Below are positions 8,377 through 17,655 of a stretch of 64,000 nt of DNA, one piece after another. The first letter of the stretch is position 1, and each line of letters opens with the position of its first letter. Below the pieces are notes generated by a model. That model did not search any database. It saw only the letters and a list, made by a program, of their open reading frames with translations, and was not told the origin of the DNA. The translations under genes were made by a program, and so were the position numbers. The stretch is from assembly GCF_029910095.1 (NCBI RefSeq), contig NZ_CP094526.1, positions 3,968,001 through 4,032,000 on the forward strand, given 5' to 3'. This DNA comes from Bradyrhizobium sp. ISRA464 (GTDB lineage: Bacteria; Pseudomonadota; Alphaproteobacteria; Rhizobiales; Xanthobacteraceae).

Positions 8377-9198
8377 TCAGCGCGTGCCGGTTGCGCGCGA
8401 TGCAGCCTGCCGCGTCAGCAGCGTGCGCGTCGCCGCGGTGACGTCCTGCTGCCGCATCAGGCTCTCACCGACCAGGAAGGTCGACATGCCGACGCGCTCG
8501 AGCCGGGCGAGGTCGTCGGGCGTGAAGATGCCGCTCTCGCCGACCATCAGACGGTCGCGCGGGATCAGCGGCGCCAGTGCTTCGCTGGTCGCGAGCGTGG
8601 TCTCGAAGGTGCGGAGATTGCGGTTGTTGACGCCGATCATCGGCGAGCGGAGCTTCAGCGCGCGGTCGAGCTCGGCGCGGTCGTGGATCTCGATCAGCAC
8701 GTCCATGCCATGCGCGATCGCGGCGTCCTCGATATCCTTGGCGGCCACATCGTCGAGCGCGGCCATGATGATCAGGATGCAGTCGGCGCCGTGGGCGCGG
8801 GCTTCCACCACCTGGTAGGTGTCGAACATGAAATCCTTGCGCAGCACCGGCAGGCCGGTTGCCGCGCGCGCCGCGACCATGAAGTCGAGATGGCCCTGGA
8901 ACGACGGCGCATCGGTGAGAACAGACAGGCACGCCGCGCCGCCGGCTTCATAGGCTTCTGCGAGTACGGGCGGGTCGAAGTCGGCGCGGATCAGCCCCTT
9001 CGAGGGCGAGGCCTTCTTCACCTCCGCGATCAGCGCGTAGTCGCCGCTGGCATGCTTGTTGCGGATCGCGCGGACGAAGCCGCGTGGGGCTGAGGCCGCT
9101 TTCGCCTGCGCCTCGACGTCGGCGAGGGGACGCGCACGCTTGGCGGCGGCGATCTCCTCGCGCTTGTAGGTCTCGATCTTGCTCAGGATGTCGGACAT
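8377..9198 (-). CDS. trpC: Indole-3-glycerol phosphate synthase
   Basis: A 273-residue monofunctional enzyme of tryptophan synthesis that closes the indole ring from CdRP. The beta/alpha-barrel motifs are present: [18 protein letters not shown] with the catalytic lysine and phosphate-binding residues, [21 protein letters not shown] with the second catalytic lysine, [15 protein letters not shown], and [16 protein letters not shown]. The length is normal for a stand-alone TrpC (no TrpF fusion). The gene sits between trpD and moaC on the same strand. A palindromic repeat occupies most of the 63-base gap to trpD and could attenuate or stabilise the operon mRNA. Confidence 0.97.
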   Translation of the reverse strand: MSDILSKIETYKREEIAAAKRARPLADVEAQAKAASAPRGFVRAIRNKHASGDYALIAEVKKASPSKGLIRADFDPPVLAEAYEAGGAACLSVLTDAPSFQGHLDFMVAARAATGLPVLRKDFMFDTYQVVEARAHGADCILIIMAALDDVAAKDIEDAAIAHGMDVLIEIHDRAELDRALKLRSPMIGVNNRNLRTFETTLATSEALAPLIPRDRLMVGESGIFTPDDLARLERVGMSTFLVGESLMRQQDVTAATRTLLTRQAASRATGTR

Positions 9199-9212
9199 CG
9201 CGGGCCCTCTTT

Positions 9213-9258
9213 AGAGCATGATCCTATCGACAAACCGGTTCCCACTTGGTCGGATCAT
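9213..9258. repeat. Palindromic repeat, short form, between trpD and trpC
   Basis: GAGCATGATC at the left and CGGATCATG at the right enclose an AAACCGGTT-type core followed by CCCACTT. This is the short version (about 46 bases) of an element found also at 49868-49915, with longer relatives at 10299-10370 and 42936-43008. It lies inside the trpDC transcript. Confidence 0.75.
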
Positions 9259-9261
9259 GTG

Positions 9262-10275
9262 TCAGCTGTTGGAAACCGCAACCAGATGTTTCAGCCGCGC
9301 GGCGGCTGCGCCGCTGTCGAGCGACTGCGCGCCGATCGCGACACCTTCCCTGAGGTCCTTGGCGCGGCCGGCCACGATCAACGCGGCAGCGGCGTTGAGC
9401 AGCGCGACGTCGCGATAGGCGCTCGGCTTGCCCTGAAGCACGTTCGACAGCGCGATCGCATTGGCGTCGGCGTCGCCGCCCTTCAGCGCCTCGCCGCCGA
9501 CGCGGCCGAGGCCGGCATCATCAGGCGTCACCTCGAATGTCCTGATCTCGCCATTCTCCAGGCTCGCGACGAAGGTCGGGCCGGTGAGGGTGATCTCGTC
9601 GAGTCCATCCGAGCCGTGCACGACCCAGACCTTGTCCGCGCCGAGATTCTTCAAGACCTGCGCCAGCGGTTGCACCCATTGCCGCGAGAACACGCCGACC
9701 ATCTGCCGCTTGACGCCGGCCGGGTTCGACAGCGGCCCGAGCAGGTTGAAGATGGTGCGGGTGGCGAGCTCGACCCGGGTCGGGCCGACGTTCTTCATCG
9801 CCGGATGATGCGAGGGCGCGAACATGAATCCGATGCCGGCCTCTTTGACGCAGCGTCCGACCTGATCGGGCGTCAGGTCGATCTTGACCCCAAGCGAGGC
9901 CAGCACGTCGGCCGCGCCCGAACGCGACGACAGCGCCCGGTTGCCGTGCTTGGCGACGGGGATTCCAGCCCCCGCCACGATGAATGCCGCGCAGGTCGAG
10001 ACGTTGACCGAACCGGAGCCGTCGCCGCCGGTGCCGACGATATCGACGGCCTCCGGCGGGGCGTTGACCCGCAGCATCTTGCCGCGCATCGCCGTAACAG
10101 CGCCGGTGATCTCCTCGACGGTCTCGCCGCGCACCCGCAGCGCCATCAACAGGCCGCCCATCTGCGATGGCGTGGCTTCGCCCGACATCATGCTGTCGAA
10201 GGCGGATGCCGCCTCCTCACGCGTCAGCGTGGCGCCGGTGGCGACTTTTCCGATGATCGATTTCAGGTCGTCCAT
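9262..10275 (-). CDS. trpD: Anthranilate phosphoribosyltransferase
   Basis: A 337-residue enzyme transferring phosphoribosyl from PRPP to anthranilate. The ATG at 10275 gives the usual N-terminus [14 protein letters not shown]; a TTG 42 bases further upstream is less likely. The PRPP-binding motif [17 protein letters not shown] and the anthranilate-site stretch [19 protein letters not shown] are intact, as are [14 protein letters not shown] and [14 protein letters not shown]. No trpE or trpG lies nearby, which fits bradyrhizobia where a fused TrpEG can be encoded elsewhere. It is the first gene of trpD-trpC-moaC, downstream of the ppiD-like gene. Confidence 0.96.
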   Translation of the reverse strand: MDDLKSIIGKVATGATLTREEAASAFDSMMSGEATPSQMGGLLMALRVRGETVEEITGAVTAMRGKMLRVNAPPEAVDIVGTGGDGSGSVNVSTCAAFIVAGAGIPVAKHGNRALSSRSGAADVLASLGVKIDLTPDQVGRCVKEAGIGFMFAPSHHPAMKNVGPTRVELATRTIFNLLGPLSNPAGVKRQMVGVFSRQWVQPLAQVLKNLGADKVWVVHGSDGLDEITLTGPTFVASLENGEIRTFEVTPDDAGLGRVGGEALKGGDADANAIALSNVLQGKPSAYRDVALLNAAAALIVAGRAKDLREGVAIGAQSLDSGAAAARLKHLVAVSNS

Positions 10276-10298
10276 TCGCTGGCCCAGGTCTCTCGTTG

Positions 10299-10370
10299 GA
10301 GCTTGATCTCCACGCAAGCGCGTCGTGTGCGTCGCGCGGAGAACCGGCGTCCCGTTTCCGGATCATGCTC
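10299..10370. repeat. Palindromic repeat, long form, between ppiD-like gene and trpD
   Basis: GAGCTTGATC at the left and GGATCATGCTC at the right flank a core that includes an extra GC-rich arm (ACGCAAGCGCG ... CGCGCGGAG) absent from the short copies, then AACCGG and CCCGTTTCC. Its right end overlaps the stop codon of the upstream foldase gene by 2 bases. Confidence 0.7.
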
Positions 10371-12270
10371 AATTATTCGCGCCTGTCACCTGTGCGAAGG
10401 CGGCCTCGTTGATGCTCATGCCGATATTGGACTCGATTTTCGTGACGTATTGCGCGACCTGCTCGTCGCTCATCGAGCGCCGCACGGCCTCGGTGAGCTG
10501 CTTGACCGCGTCGGAGGCGAAGTCGACCGGCGGGTCGGTCACGTTGGTGACGCGGAAGACGATCCACTGGCTGCCGCCGGCGGTCGGCGTCTGCCCGTCG
10601 CCATCCTTGGCGGTGCGAAACGCCGCGGTGACCACGGCGGCCGGCACACCGGGCGGCGTCGCATCGCGGCGGAAGTCTGCGGCCGTCTCGACCTTGACAC
10701 CGGCAGCGGCGGCTTCGTCGGCGAGCTTGCTGCCGCTGTCGAGCTTTTGGACGATATCGGTCGCCTTGGCGCGCAGCCGGCTCGAGATCTGGTCCTCGCG
10801 CCATTTCGCCTCGACCTGTTCGCGGACCTCGTCGAGCTTGCGCTCGCGCGACGGCGTGATGCCGAGAACGTCGTACCAGACATAGCCGCCTTCGAACTGG
10901 ATCGGGTCGTTGTCGACGCCCACGTCGCTGTTGAAGGCCTGCGTCACCACGTCGAGGCCCTTTGGAATGTTGGGTGCGAGCTGGCCGTTCGGCAGGCGGC
11001 CCGAGCGGTCGACCGCGTCGACGGTGACGGCCGTCAGTCCGAGCTTCTGCGCGGCCTCGACGACGCTGGCGCCGCCACCCCGCTCGTCTTCCATCTTGTC
11101 GCGCAGCTCGGAGACCTTGGCGCGGGCGCGCTCGGTGGCGATTTGGCTCTTGATCTGCGCCGCGACGCTCTCATAGCTCGGCGTCACACCGGGCTCGATC
11201 TTGCCGACCTTGACCAGCGCCACGCCGAATTCACCCTTCACCGGTTGGCTGACCTCGCCCGAAGGCAGCGAGAAGGCGGCATTGGCGACGGCCGGGTCGA
11301 GGATCGCCGACTTCGGGACCAATCCGAGATTGACGTCGGACAGGTTGAGCTTGCGCTCCTTGGCGATGTCGTCGAACGACGTGCCGGAGGTGATGCGGGC
11401 GCGCGCAGCCTGTGCTTCCTCCATGTTCGGAAACACGATCTGTGAGATCTCGCGCTTCTCCGGCGTGCTGAGCTGGTCGCGGCGCTGCTCGAAGATTTTC
11501 TTGGCGTCGTCGTCGGAGACGGTTTCCCACTTGCCGATCGCCTCGGGCGTGACCGCAACGAAGGAAATCTTGCGGTATTCGGGCGCGCGGAACTGGGCCT
11601 TGTGCTCGTCGAAATAGGCGGCGAGCGCCTCGGGCGAGGGCGGATCGATGGTCCCGGCCTGGGCGGCGCCGAGGCTGATGTAGTCGATCGAGCGCTGCTC
11701 GTTCTGGAAGCGGGTCAGCGCCTCGACCATCGACTTCGGCGGCTCGACTCCAGCCGAGATGGTGCCGGCGATCTGCCGCCGCAGGCCGACGCGGCGCTGC
11801 TCGGCGATGTAGCGGCCTTCGGTATAGCCGTAGTTGCGGATCACGGCCTGGAAGCGCTGCGGGTCGAACTGGCCGTTGAGGCCCTTGAAGGTCGGATCGT
11901 TGTAGATCGTGCGCAGCACCTCGGCATCGGACTGGTGGAGGCCCATGCGGCGCGCTTCCTCATCCATCGCGGCTTCCGCGAGCGTCTGCTGCAGCACCTG
12001 GCGGTCGATTCCGAAGGCGTGCGCCTGCTCCGGGGTCAGCGGACGGCCGAACTGGCGGCCAAGCTGCTGCAGGCGGTCGGTATAGATCTGGCGGAACTGC
12101 TCGGTCGAAATCTCGGTCCCCCCGACCTTTGCCAGCGTCGACCGTCCGAATCCCCTGAAAATGTCGGCAATGCCCCAAATTCCGAAACTGACGATCAAAA
12201 CGCCCATCACAACGGCCATAATCGTCTTGCCGAGCCAGTTTGATGAGGCTTTCCGCATTCCTCGAAGCAT
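10369..12270 (-). CDS. PpiD-like membrane-anchored peptidyl-prolyl isomerase/chaperone (SurA_N and parvulin domains)
   Basis: A 633-residue periplasmic folding factor. The N-terminal MLRGMRKASSNWLGK is followed by a single transmembrane anchor (IMAVVMGVLIVSFGIWGIADIF, about residues 17-38). A SurA_N-like chaperone region follows (about 40-180). A parvulin-type isomerase domain lies at about 260-365 (REISQIVFPNMEEAQAARA, then FDDIAKERKLNLSDVNLGLV and VSQPVKGEFGVALVKV), with a second C-terminal domain after it. This is the PpiD layout: inner membrane, working on proteins leaving the Sec channel. It is transcribed divergently from tpiA and is followed by trpD. The ATG at 12270 matches the usual bradyrhizobial N-terminus. 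Confidence 0.9.
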   Translation of the reverse strand: MLRGMRKASSNWLGKTIMAVVMGVLIVSFGIWGIADIFRGFGRSTLAKVGGTEISTEQFRQIYTDRLQQLGRQFGRPLTPEQAHAFGIDRQVLQQTLAEAAMDEEARRMGLHQSDAEVLRTIYNDPTFKGLNGQFDPQRFQAVIRNYGYTEGRYIAEQRRVGLRRQIAGTISAGVEPPKSMVEALTRFQNEQRSIDYISLGAAQAGTIDPPSPEALAAYFDEHKAQFRAPEYRKISFVAVTPEAIGKWETVSDDDAKKIFEQRRDQLSTPEKREISQIVFPNMEEAQAARARITSGTSFDDIAKERKLNLSDVNLGLVPKSAILDPAVANAAFSLPSGEVSQPVKGEFGVALVKVGKIEPGVTPSYESVAAQIKSQIATERARAKVSELRDKMEDERGGGASVVEAAQKLGLTAVTVDAVDRSGRLPNGQLAPNIPKGLDVVTQAFNSDVGVDNDPIQFEGGYVWYDVLGITPSRERKLDEVREQVEAKWREDQISSRLRAKATDIVQKLDSGSKLADEAAAAGVKVETAADFRRDATPPGVPAAVVTAAFRTAKDGDGQTPTAGGSQWIVFRVTNVTDPPVDFASDAVKQLTEAVRRSMSDEQVAQYVTKIESNIGMSINEAAFAQVTGANN

Positions 12271-12524
12271 GGGTCCAACTTGTTTTGCAGGAGGGGAACC
12301 GGGTTGTGCCCAAATGGGGGAGCTCTAGCCGAAGCTGATGTCCCGCAGCAGGGCGTCACCGAATTGAAAAGCCATCATAAAGTGGCGGCCATTCCCCCGC
12401 AACCTTGTGCTCGCGGCCGGATTGAAGCGGTTAATCGCCGCGCAGCCGGGGCGACGCCGCTCTCTGGAAGTCCGCCACGGCCTCTGCTAGCGCATGGGGA
12501 CGCTTGATCGATGGGAATCCTGAC

Positions 12525-13277
12525 ATGACCAATGCCCTCCGGCCGCTGATCGCCGGCAACTGGAAAATGAACGGCCTGAAATCCTCCATGGCCGAGTTCG
12601 AGGCTGTCCTGGCGGGGGCCGGCGACCTCGCCGGAAAGGCCGACCTCCTGGTCTGCCCGCCCGCGACGCTGGTCGGGGCCTTTGCCGACAAGGCGCGTGG
12701 CGGAAAGGTCGCCGTCGGTGCCCAGGATTGCCATCCCAAGCCGTCCGGGGCCCACACCGGCGACCTGTCGGCGGAAATGTTTGGAGATCTCGGCGCCGTC
12801 GCGATCATTGTCGGCCATTCCGAGCGCCGCGCCGACCACGGCGAGACCGATGCACTGGTCCGCCAGAAGGCGGAGGCCGCGTGGCGGGCGGGCCTGACCG
12901 CGATCGTCTGCATCGGCGAGACGCGCGAGCAGCGCGACGCCGGCAAGACGCTCGATATCTGCGGCACCCAGCTCAAGGGCTCGCTGCCTGACGGATCGAC
13001 CTCGGCCAATTTGGTGGTGGCCTATGAGCCGGTCTGGGCGATCGGGACTGGCCTCACTCCGACCGCCAAGGATGTCGAGGACGTTCACAGGTTTATTCGC
13101 GGTGTGCTCACCGATCGCTTCAAGGGCGAGGGCGAGAAGATCCGGATTCTCTATGGTGGTTCGGTCAAGCCGTCGAACGCCGCGGAGCTGATGGCCGTCG
13201 CCAATGTCAACGGCGCGCTGGTCGGCGGCGCCAGCCTGAAGGCGTCCGACTTCCTCGCGATCGCGGCAGGCTGTTAG
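12525..13277 (+). CDS. tpiA: Triosephosphate isomerase
   Basis: A 250-residue glycolytic enzyme interconverting DHAP and glyceraldehyde 3-phosphate. The start at ATG 12525 gives [17 protein letters not shown] with the catalytic lysine; a TTG 21 bases upstream is unlikely. Other active-site motifs are VGHSERR (catalytic histidine), [11 protein letters not shown] (catalytic glutamate and the mobile loop) and [13 protein letters not shown] (phosphate binding). Its TAG overlaps the stop of the convergent acetyltransferase gene by 2 bases. In many alphaproteobacteria tpiA is followed directly by secG; here two minus-strand genes separate them. Confidence 0.97.
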   Translation: MTNALRPLIAGNWKMNGLKSSMAEFEAVLAGAGDLAGKADLLVCPPATLVGAFADKARGGKVAVGAQDCHPKPSGAHTGDLSAEMFGDLGAVAIIVGHSERRADHGETDALVRQKAEAAWRAGLTAIVCIGETREQRDAGKTLDICGTQLKGSLPDGSTSANLVVAYEPVWAIGTGLTPTAKDVEDVHRFIRGVLTDRFKGEGEKIRILYGGSVKPSNAAELMAVANVNGALVGGASLKASDFLAIAAGC

Positions 13278-13882
13278 GCGGCACGCGCCGGATACTGACC
13301 TCTCTTACCGTCACCCCGCGCAAAGGCTTTGCCTTTGTCGGTGGAGGAGCGCGGATCGCGCGCGTCGCCGATCCGCTTCCAATAGATCATCGTGCCGGTG
13401 AGGCCGCCATGCGGCTTCAGAGCGTAATCCGGAATGATGCCGCTGAGCTGAAATCCGAGGCGCTCATACAGCGGGGCAGCGCCGTCCTCGACGGCGGTGT
13501 CGAGCACGAGCAGGGTACGCCCGTGCGCGACCGCAAGCTGTTCGGCGGCGCGCATCAAGGCCGTCGCCACGCCGCGATGGCGATGGCTGAGGCGCGTCAT
13601 CATCTTGGCGATCTCCGCGCGATGCGGCTGGTTGGGCGGCAGCTTCAATAGTAGCGTCACGGTGCCGATCAGCGCCTCGCCGTCGAATGCGCCGAGCACG
13701 ACGCGCTCGCCGCGTGCGGCGGAGCCGAGCGAATCCCTCCAGAACGCGCAGGCGTCATCCAACGGCAGCGGATGCATGAAGCTCACCGAGCCGCCGCTGG
13801 CGACGGTTTCGACAAGCAATTCGCCGAGCGCGCTTCGGATTGGCGGCGCATCATCGAGCGGCTTGATGGCAAAGGTCGACAT
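13274..13882 (-). CDS. GNAT family N-acetyltransferase
   Basis: A 202-residue acetyl-CoA-dependent transferase of unknown substrate. The GNAT core is clear: [21 protein letters not shown] contains the acetyl-CoA-binding R-x-x-G-x-A loop (RHRGVA), and [22 protein letters not shown] is the typical strand-helix before the final [24 protein letters not shown]. The last 30 or so residues ([24 protein letters not shown]...) do not look like GNAT sequence and coincide with a dispersed palindromic repeat, so the frame probably runs through the repeat to a stop overlapping tpiA. The upstream XRE-cupin regulator ends 3 bases before the start, so the two are one operon. Confidence 0.88.
   Translation of the reverse strand: MSTFAIKPLDDAPPIRSALGELLVETVASGGSVSFMHPLPLDDACAFWRDSLGSAARGERVVLGAFDGEALIGTVTLLLKLPPNQPHRAEIAKMMTRLSHRHRGVATALMRAAEQLAVAHGRTLLVLDTAVEDGAAPLYERLGFQLSGIIPDYALKPHGGLTGTMIYWKRIGDARDPRSSTDKGKAFARGDGKRGQYPARAA
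13303..13360. repeat. Dispersed palindromic repeat inside the acetyltransferase 3' end
   Basis: CAAAGGC-TTT-GCCTTTG (13321-13337) is a perfect 7-base hairpin, flanked by CGTCACCCCGCG on one side and GGAGGAGCGCGGATCGCG on the other. The block matches in style a repeat widespread in bradyrhizobial intergenic DNA and is translated here as the C-terminal tail of the acetyltransferase. Confidence 0.6.
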
Positions 13883-13885
13883 GTA

Positions 13886-14452
13886 TCAGCTCCGGGCCAG
13901 GGCCACGACATAGGTGCACCCGGCGTTGGTCTCGTTGGCAAAGGTCGTGTCTGCCGGCGGACCGAAGCCGAGGCAATCGCCGGTGGCGAGCTCATGGCGG
14001 GTGCCGCCTTCGGTGATGACGAGGCTGCCGCTCAGCACCCAGACCAGCTGGCGGATATGGGCGTAGGAGGAGGCGGGCAGGGTGACGGCCTGCTTCGGCG
14101 GCAGCTCGACCCGCACGAGCTCGACCGGATGGTCGGGGCGGCTGAACACCTGGCGGCGCAGATAGCCGGTTTCCGGGTCGCGCCAGACGGCTTGCGTGGT
14201 GGCGCGCGACAGCCGCTCGCCCTGGCCCTCGGCCCGCAGCATCAGCCCTGCCAGCGTGAGATCGAAGGCGGCAGCGAGCCGCACCAGCACCACCGCGGTC
14301 GGGCTGACCTCAGCGCGCTCGATCTTGCTGATGGTGGCCTTGGAGACGCCGGAGCATTCGGCGAGCTCGGCCAGCGACCAGCCGCGGCCGTCGCGCTCGA
14401 GCCTGATGCGCTGCGCCAGGCGCTGGCTCAGGTCGTCTACCAAAGTATCCAT
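13886..14452 (-). CDS. XRE-family transcriptional regulator with C-terminal cupin domain
   Basis: A 188-residue regulator. An N-terminal helix-turn-helix (about residues 10-65: GWSLAELAECSGVSKATISKIERAEVSPTAVVLVRLAAAFDL) is followed by a small-molecule-binding cupin barrel (about 105-180, with QLVWVLSGSLVITEGGTRHELATGDCLGFGP). Such proteins usually control the adjacent operon in response to a metabolite; the partner here is the acetyltransferase 3 bases downstream. The ATG at 14452 fits the family; an in-frame codon at 14488 would add unrelated residues. A TATAAT box lies only 6 bases before this ATG, so the mRNA is probably leaderless. Confidence 0.9.
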   Translation of the reverse strand: MDTLVDDLSQRLAQRIRLERDGRGWSLAELAECSGVSKATISKIERAEVSPTAVVLVRLAAAFDLTLAGLMLRAEGQGERLSRATTQAVWRDPETGYLRRQVFSRPDHPVELVRVELPPKQAVTLPASSYAHIRQLVWVLSGSLVITEGGTRHELATGDCLGFGPPADTTFANETNAGCTYVVALARS

Positions 14453-14458
14453 ATGTCT

Positions 14459-14488
14459 ATTATAATGGAATTTTCCGATCCCGATCAA
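14459..14488 (-). promoter_or_regulatory. Sigma-70-like promoter for a leaderless XRE-cupin mRNA
   Basis: On the minus strand TTGATC (14488-14483) and a perfect TATAAT (14464-14459) are 18 bases apart. Six bases after the -10 comes the ATG of the regulator, so transcription should begin at or within a base or two of the start codon. TATAAT is rare in this GC-rich context. An AT-rich site this close to the gene may also overlap an autoregulatory operator. Confidence 0.6.
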
Positions 14489-14657
14489 GCCTTCGGGCGC
14501 AGCGGTCCGGATCGCTTGTGATCGTCAATCCTGCGACTATCTCGGGGGTGACAATGCCCGGTGCAATCGTGTAACAGGGCGCGACTTCACGAAAACCCGT
14601 AAAGCCGATAGCGCCGATTGTCCCGGCCGCTTCCGGGCTTGTGACGGAAGGCTCGCA

Positions 14658-15053
14658 ATGCAGACTGTTGCTATCGTCATTCACCTCATGATCGTCGCCG
14701 TGCTGATCGGCGCCGTGCTGCTGCAAAAATCGGAAGGTGGCGGCCTCGGCATGGGGGGCGGCGCCGGCTTCATGTCGAGCCGCGGCACCGCGAATCTGCT
14801 GACCCGGACCACGGCGGTGCTGGCGGTCGGCTTCTTCGTCACCAGCCTGTTCCTGTCCTGGTACGCAGGCTATGACCGCAAGCCGAGCTCGATCATCGGC
14901 ACCGGGGCGCCGGCGCAGTCGCAGCAGCCGGCTACGCCGTCGGCTCCGATCAGCACGCCGACCTCCGGCGGCATCCTCGATTCGCTGAAGAAGGCGGACG
15001 AGCAGCAGGGCCAGCACGCCCCGGCTGGTCCGCAGGCGCCGCGGTCGCAATAA
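14658..15053 (+). CDS. secG: Preprotein translocase subunit SecG
   Basis: A 131-residue small inner-membrane subunit of the SecYEG translocon. MQTVAIVIHLMIVAVLIGAVLLQ is the first helix and ends in the conserved LLQ. A glycine-rich cytoplasmic loop follows (GGGLGMGGGAGFMSSRGTANLLTRTTA), then a second helix (VLAVGFFVTSLFLSWYAGY). After it comes a Pro/Ala/Gln-rich tail, longer than in E. coli but common in alphaproteobacteria. It lies upstream of pyrG; a hairpin downstream may separate the two transcripts. Confidence 0.95.
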   Translation: MQTVAIVIHLMIVAVLIGAVLLQKSEGGGLGMGGGAGFMSSRGTANLLTRTTAVLAVGFFVTSLFLSWYAGYDRKPSSIIGTGAPAQSQQPATPSAPISTPTSGGILDSLKKADEQQGQHAPAGPQAPRSQ

Positions 15054-15054
15054 A

Positions 15055-15092
15055 GCAGGGTGGCCATGCAGGATGACGCTCTGGCACCCTGC
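15055..15092 (+). terminator. Hairpin after secG, possible terminator
   Basis: GCAGGGTGGCCA and TGGCACCCTGC form an 11-base-pair stem with one bulged G, starting 2 bases after the secG stop. No clear T-run follows on the plus strand, so it may act as an mRNA 3' end stabiliser or a weak terminator. Confidence 0.4.
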
Positions 15093-15173
15093 ATCAAAAA
15101 TCCCCATCAATGCTCTGAAATCGCTTTCAATTTAACGTCACCCACAACCCGGTAGATTGTTTGCCGGGAGCAG

Positions 15174-15194
15174 GCGATTCGTTTTGCGAATCGC
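15174..15194 (+). promoter_or_regulatory. Hairpin in the pyrG leader
   Basis: GCGATTCG (15174-15181) and CGAATCGC (15187-15194) are perfect 8-base inverted repeats with a TTTTG loop, 26 bases before the pyrG ATG and just upstream of AGGAGT. It could be an operator or an mRNA structure affecting translation. No known pyrimidine-control element was recognised. Confidence 0.4.
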
Positions 15195-15214
15195 AGGAGT
15201 CGGATTAAAGGTAA

Positions 15215-16852
<1,638 letters not shown>

Positions 16853-16883
16853 CCGCTCGCCGGTGCGCGACTTGCGTTTGCGC

Positions 16884-17552
16884 TCAGACCGCCGTGATGC
16901 AGTCGCGATCGGCCTGACGTTTGTCCTCATCCCGCGTAGCACCTGAGTTCGCCGCCGGCGTGACCTCGCGGGCCATCAGCCGCGATTGCGGACGTCGCGT
17001 CAGCCGGTAGACCGCGGCGGGCGGCACGTTGAGGAGCGCGCGATCGACCAGCGTGGCGCGCAGGCCGAGCCGGTCGAGGATCGGCCGCGGCACCGGGCAG
17101 CGCATGCCGTAGGTGAATTGATAGAACGCGCCGCCGGGGCGGAGATAGCTGAACGCGCCGCTGACGATCGAGATCACCTTGCGCGGCGACATGTTGAGTA
17201 GCGGCAGCCCGCTGATGACGGCGCCGACCGGCGCACCCCGGTACAGCCGCTCCGAGGCCAGCCGTGATGCGTCCATCCAGAGCACGCGGGCACCGGGAAA
17301 GCGAAGCTGCAGCAGCCGCATGAAATCCGAGCCGTACTCCACCAGCGTCAGATCCTGCTGGCGAACGCCGCGCTTCAGCAACTGATAGGTGAACGCGCCG
17401 GTTCCCGGACCAAGCTCCAGGATCGGTCCGGTGTCGGCGGTGATGTCGCGGGTGATCAGCTCGGCGAGTGCGGCACCTGACGGCGCGATCGCACCGACGC
17501 GGCCAGGCGCCGCCATCCAGGCCGTGAAGAAGGAGAGGAAGTCGTGTGACAT
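16884..17552 (-). CDS. SAM-dependent methyltransferase, rhizobial phospholipid N-methyltransferase type
   Basis: A 222-residue protein starting MSHDFLSFFTAWMAAPGRVGAIAPSG; ATG 17552 has GGGA upstream at good spacing, and ATG 17558 is an alternative. The SAM-binding motif I is ILELGPGTGAFTYQLLKRG, followed by LVEYGSDFMRLL (acidic loop) and a VISGLPLLNM motif like that of the Rhizobium PmtA family. PmtA enzymes methylate phosphatidylethanolamine towards phosphatidylcholine; the exact substrate cannot be read here, and rRNA-methylase-like proteins share this fold. The basic, polar C-terminal 40 residues are not conserved in the family. It lies 103 bases downstream of the sensor kinase on the same strand, so it may be part of that operon. 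Confidence 0.8.
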   Translation of the reverse strand: MSHDFLSFFTAWMAAPGRVGAIAPSGAALAELITRDITADTGPILELGPGTGAFTYQLLKRGVRQQDLTLVEYGSDFMRLLQLRFPGARVLWMDASRLASERLYRGAPVGAVISGLPLLNMSPRKVISIVSGAFSYLRPGGAFYQFTYGMRCPVPRPILDRLGLRATLVDRALLNVPPAAVYRLTRRPQSRLMAREVTPAANSGATRDEDKRQADRDCITAV

Positions 17553-17655
17553 GGGCATTCCCGGCAAAGTGTCGTCGCGCCTCGATTCGATCGCGAGGCG
17601 TGATCCGTTTTGCAGGGTCTGCATTGCGACAGCATTGCGTGATGGGCGTAGGACG

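Noticed and set aside
9259..11445. Plus-strand open frame of more than 700 codons opposite trpD and the PpiD-like gene
   Set aside because: It is a shadow of the codon structure of the minus-strand genes; composition is Arg/Asp/Gly-rich with no recognisable motif or ribosome site.
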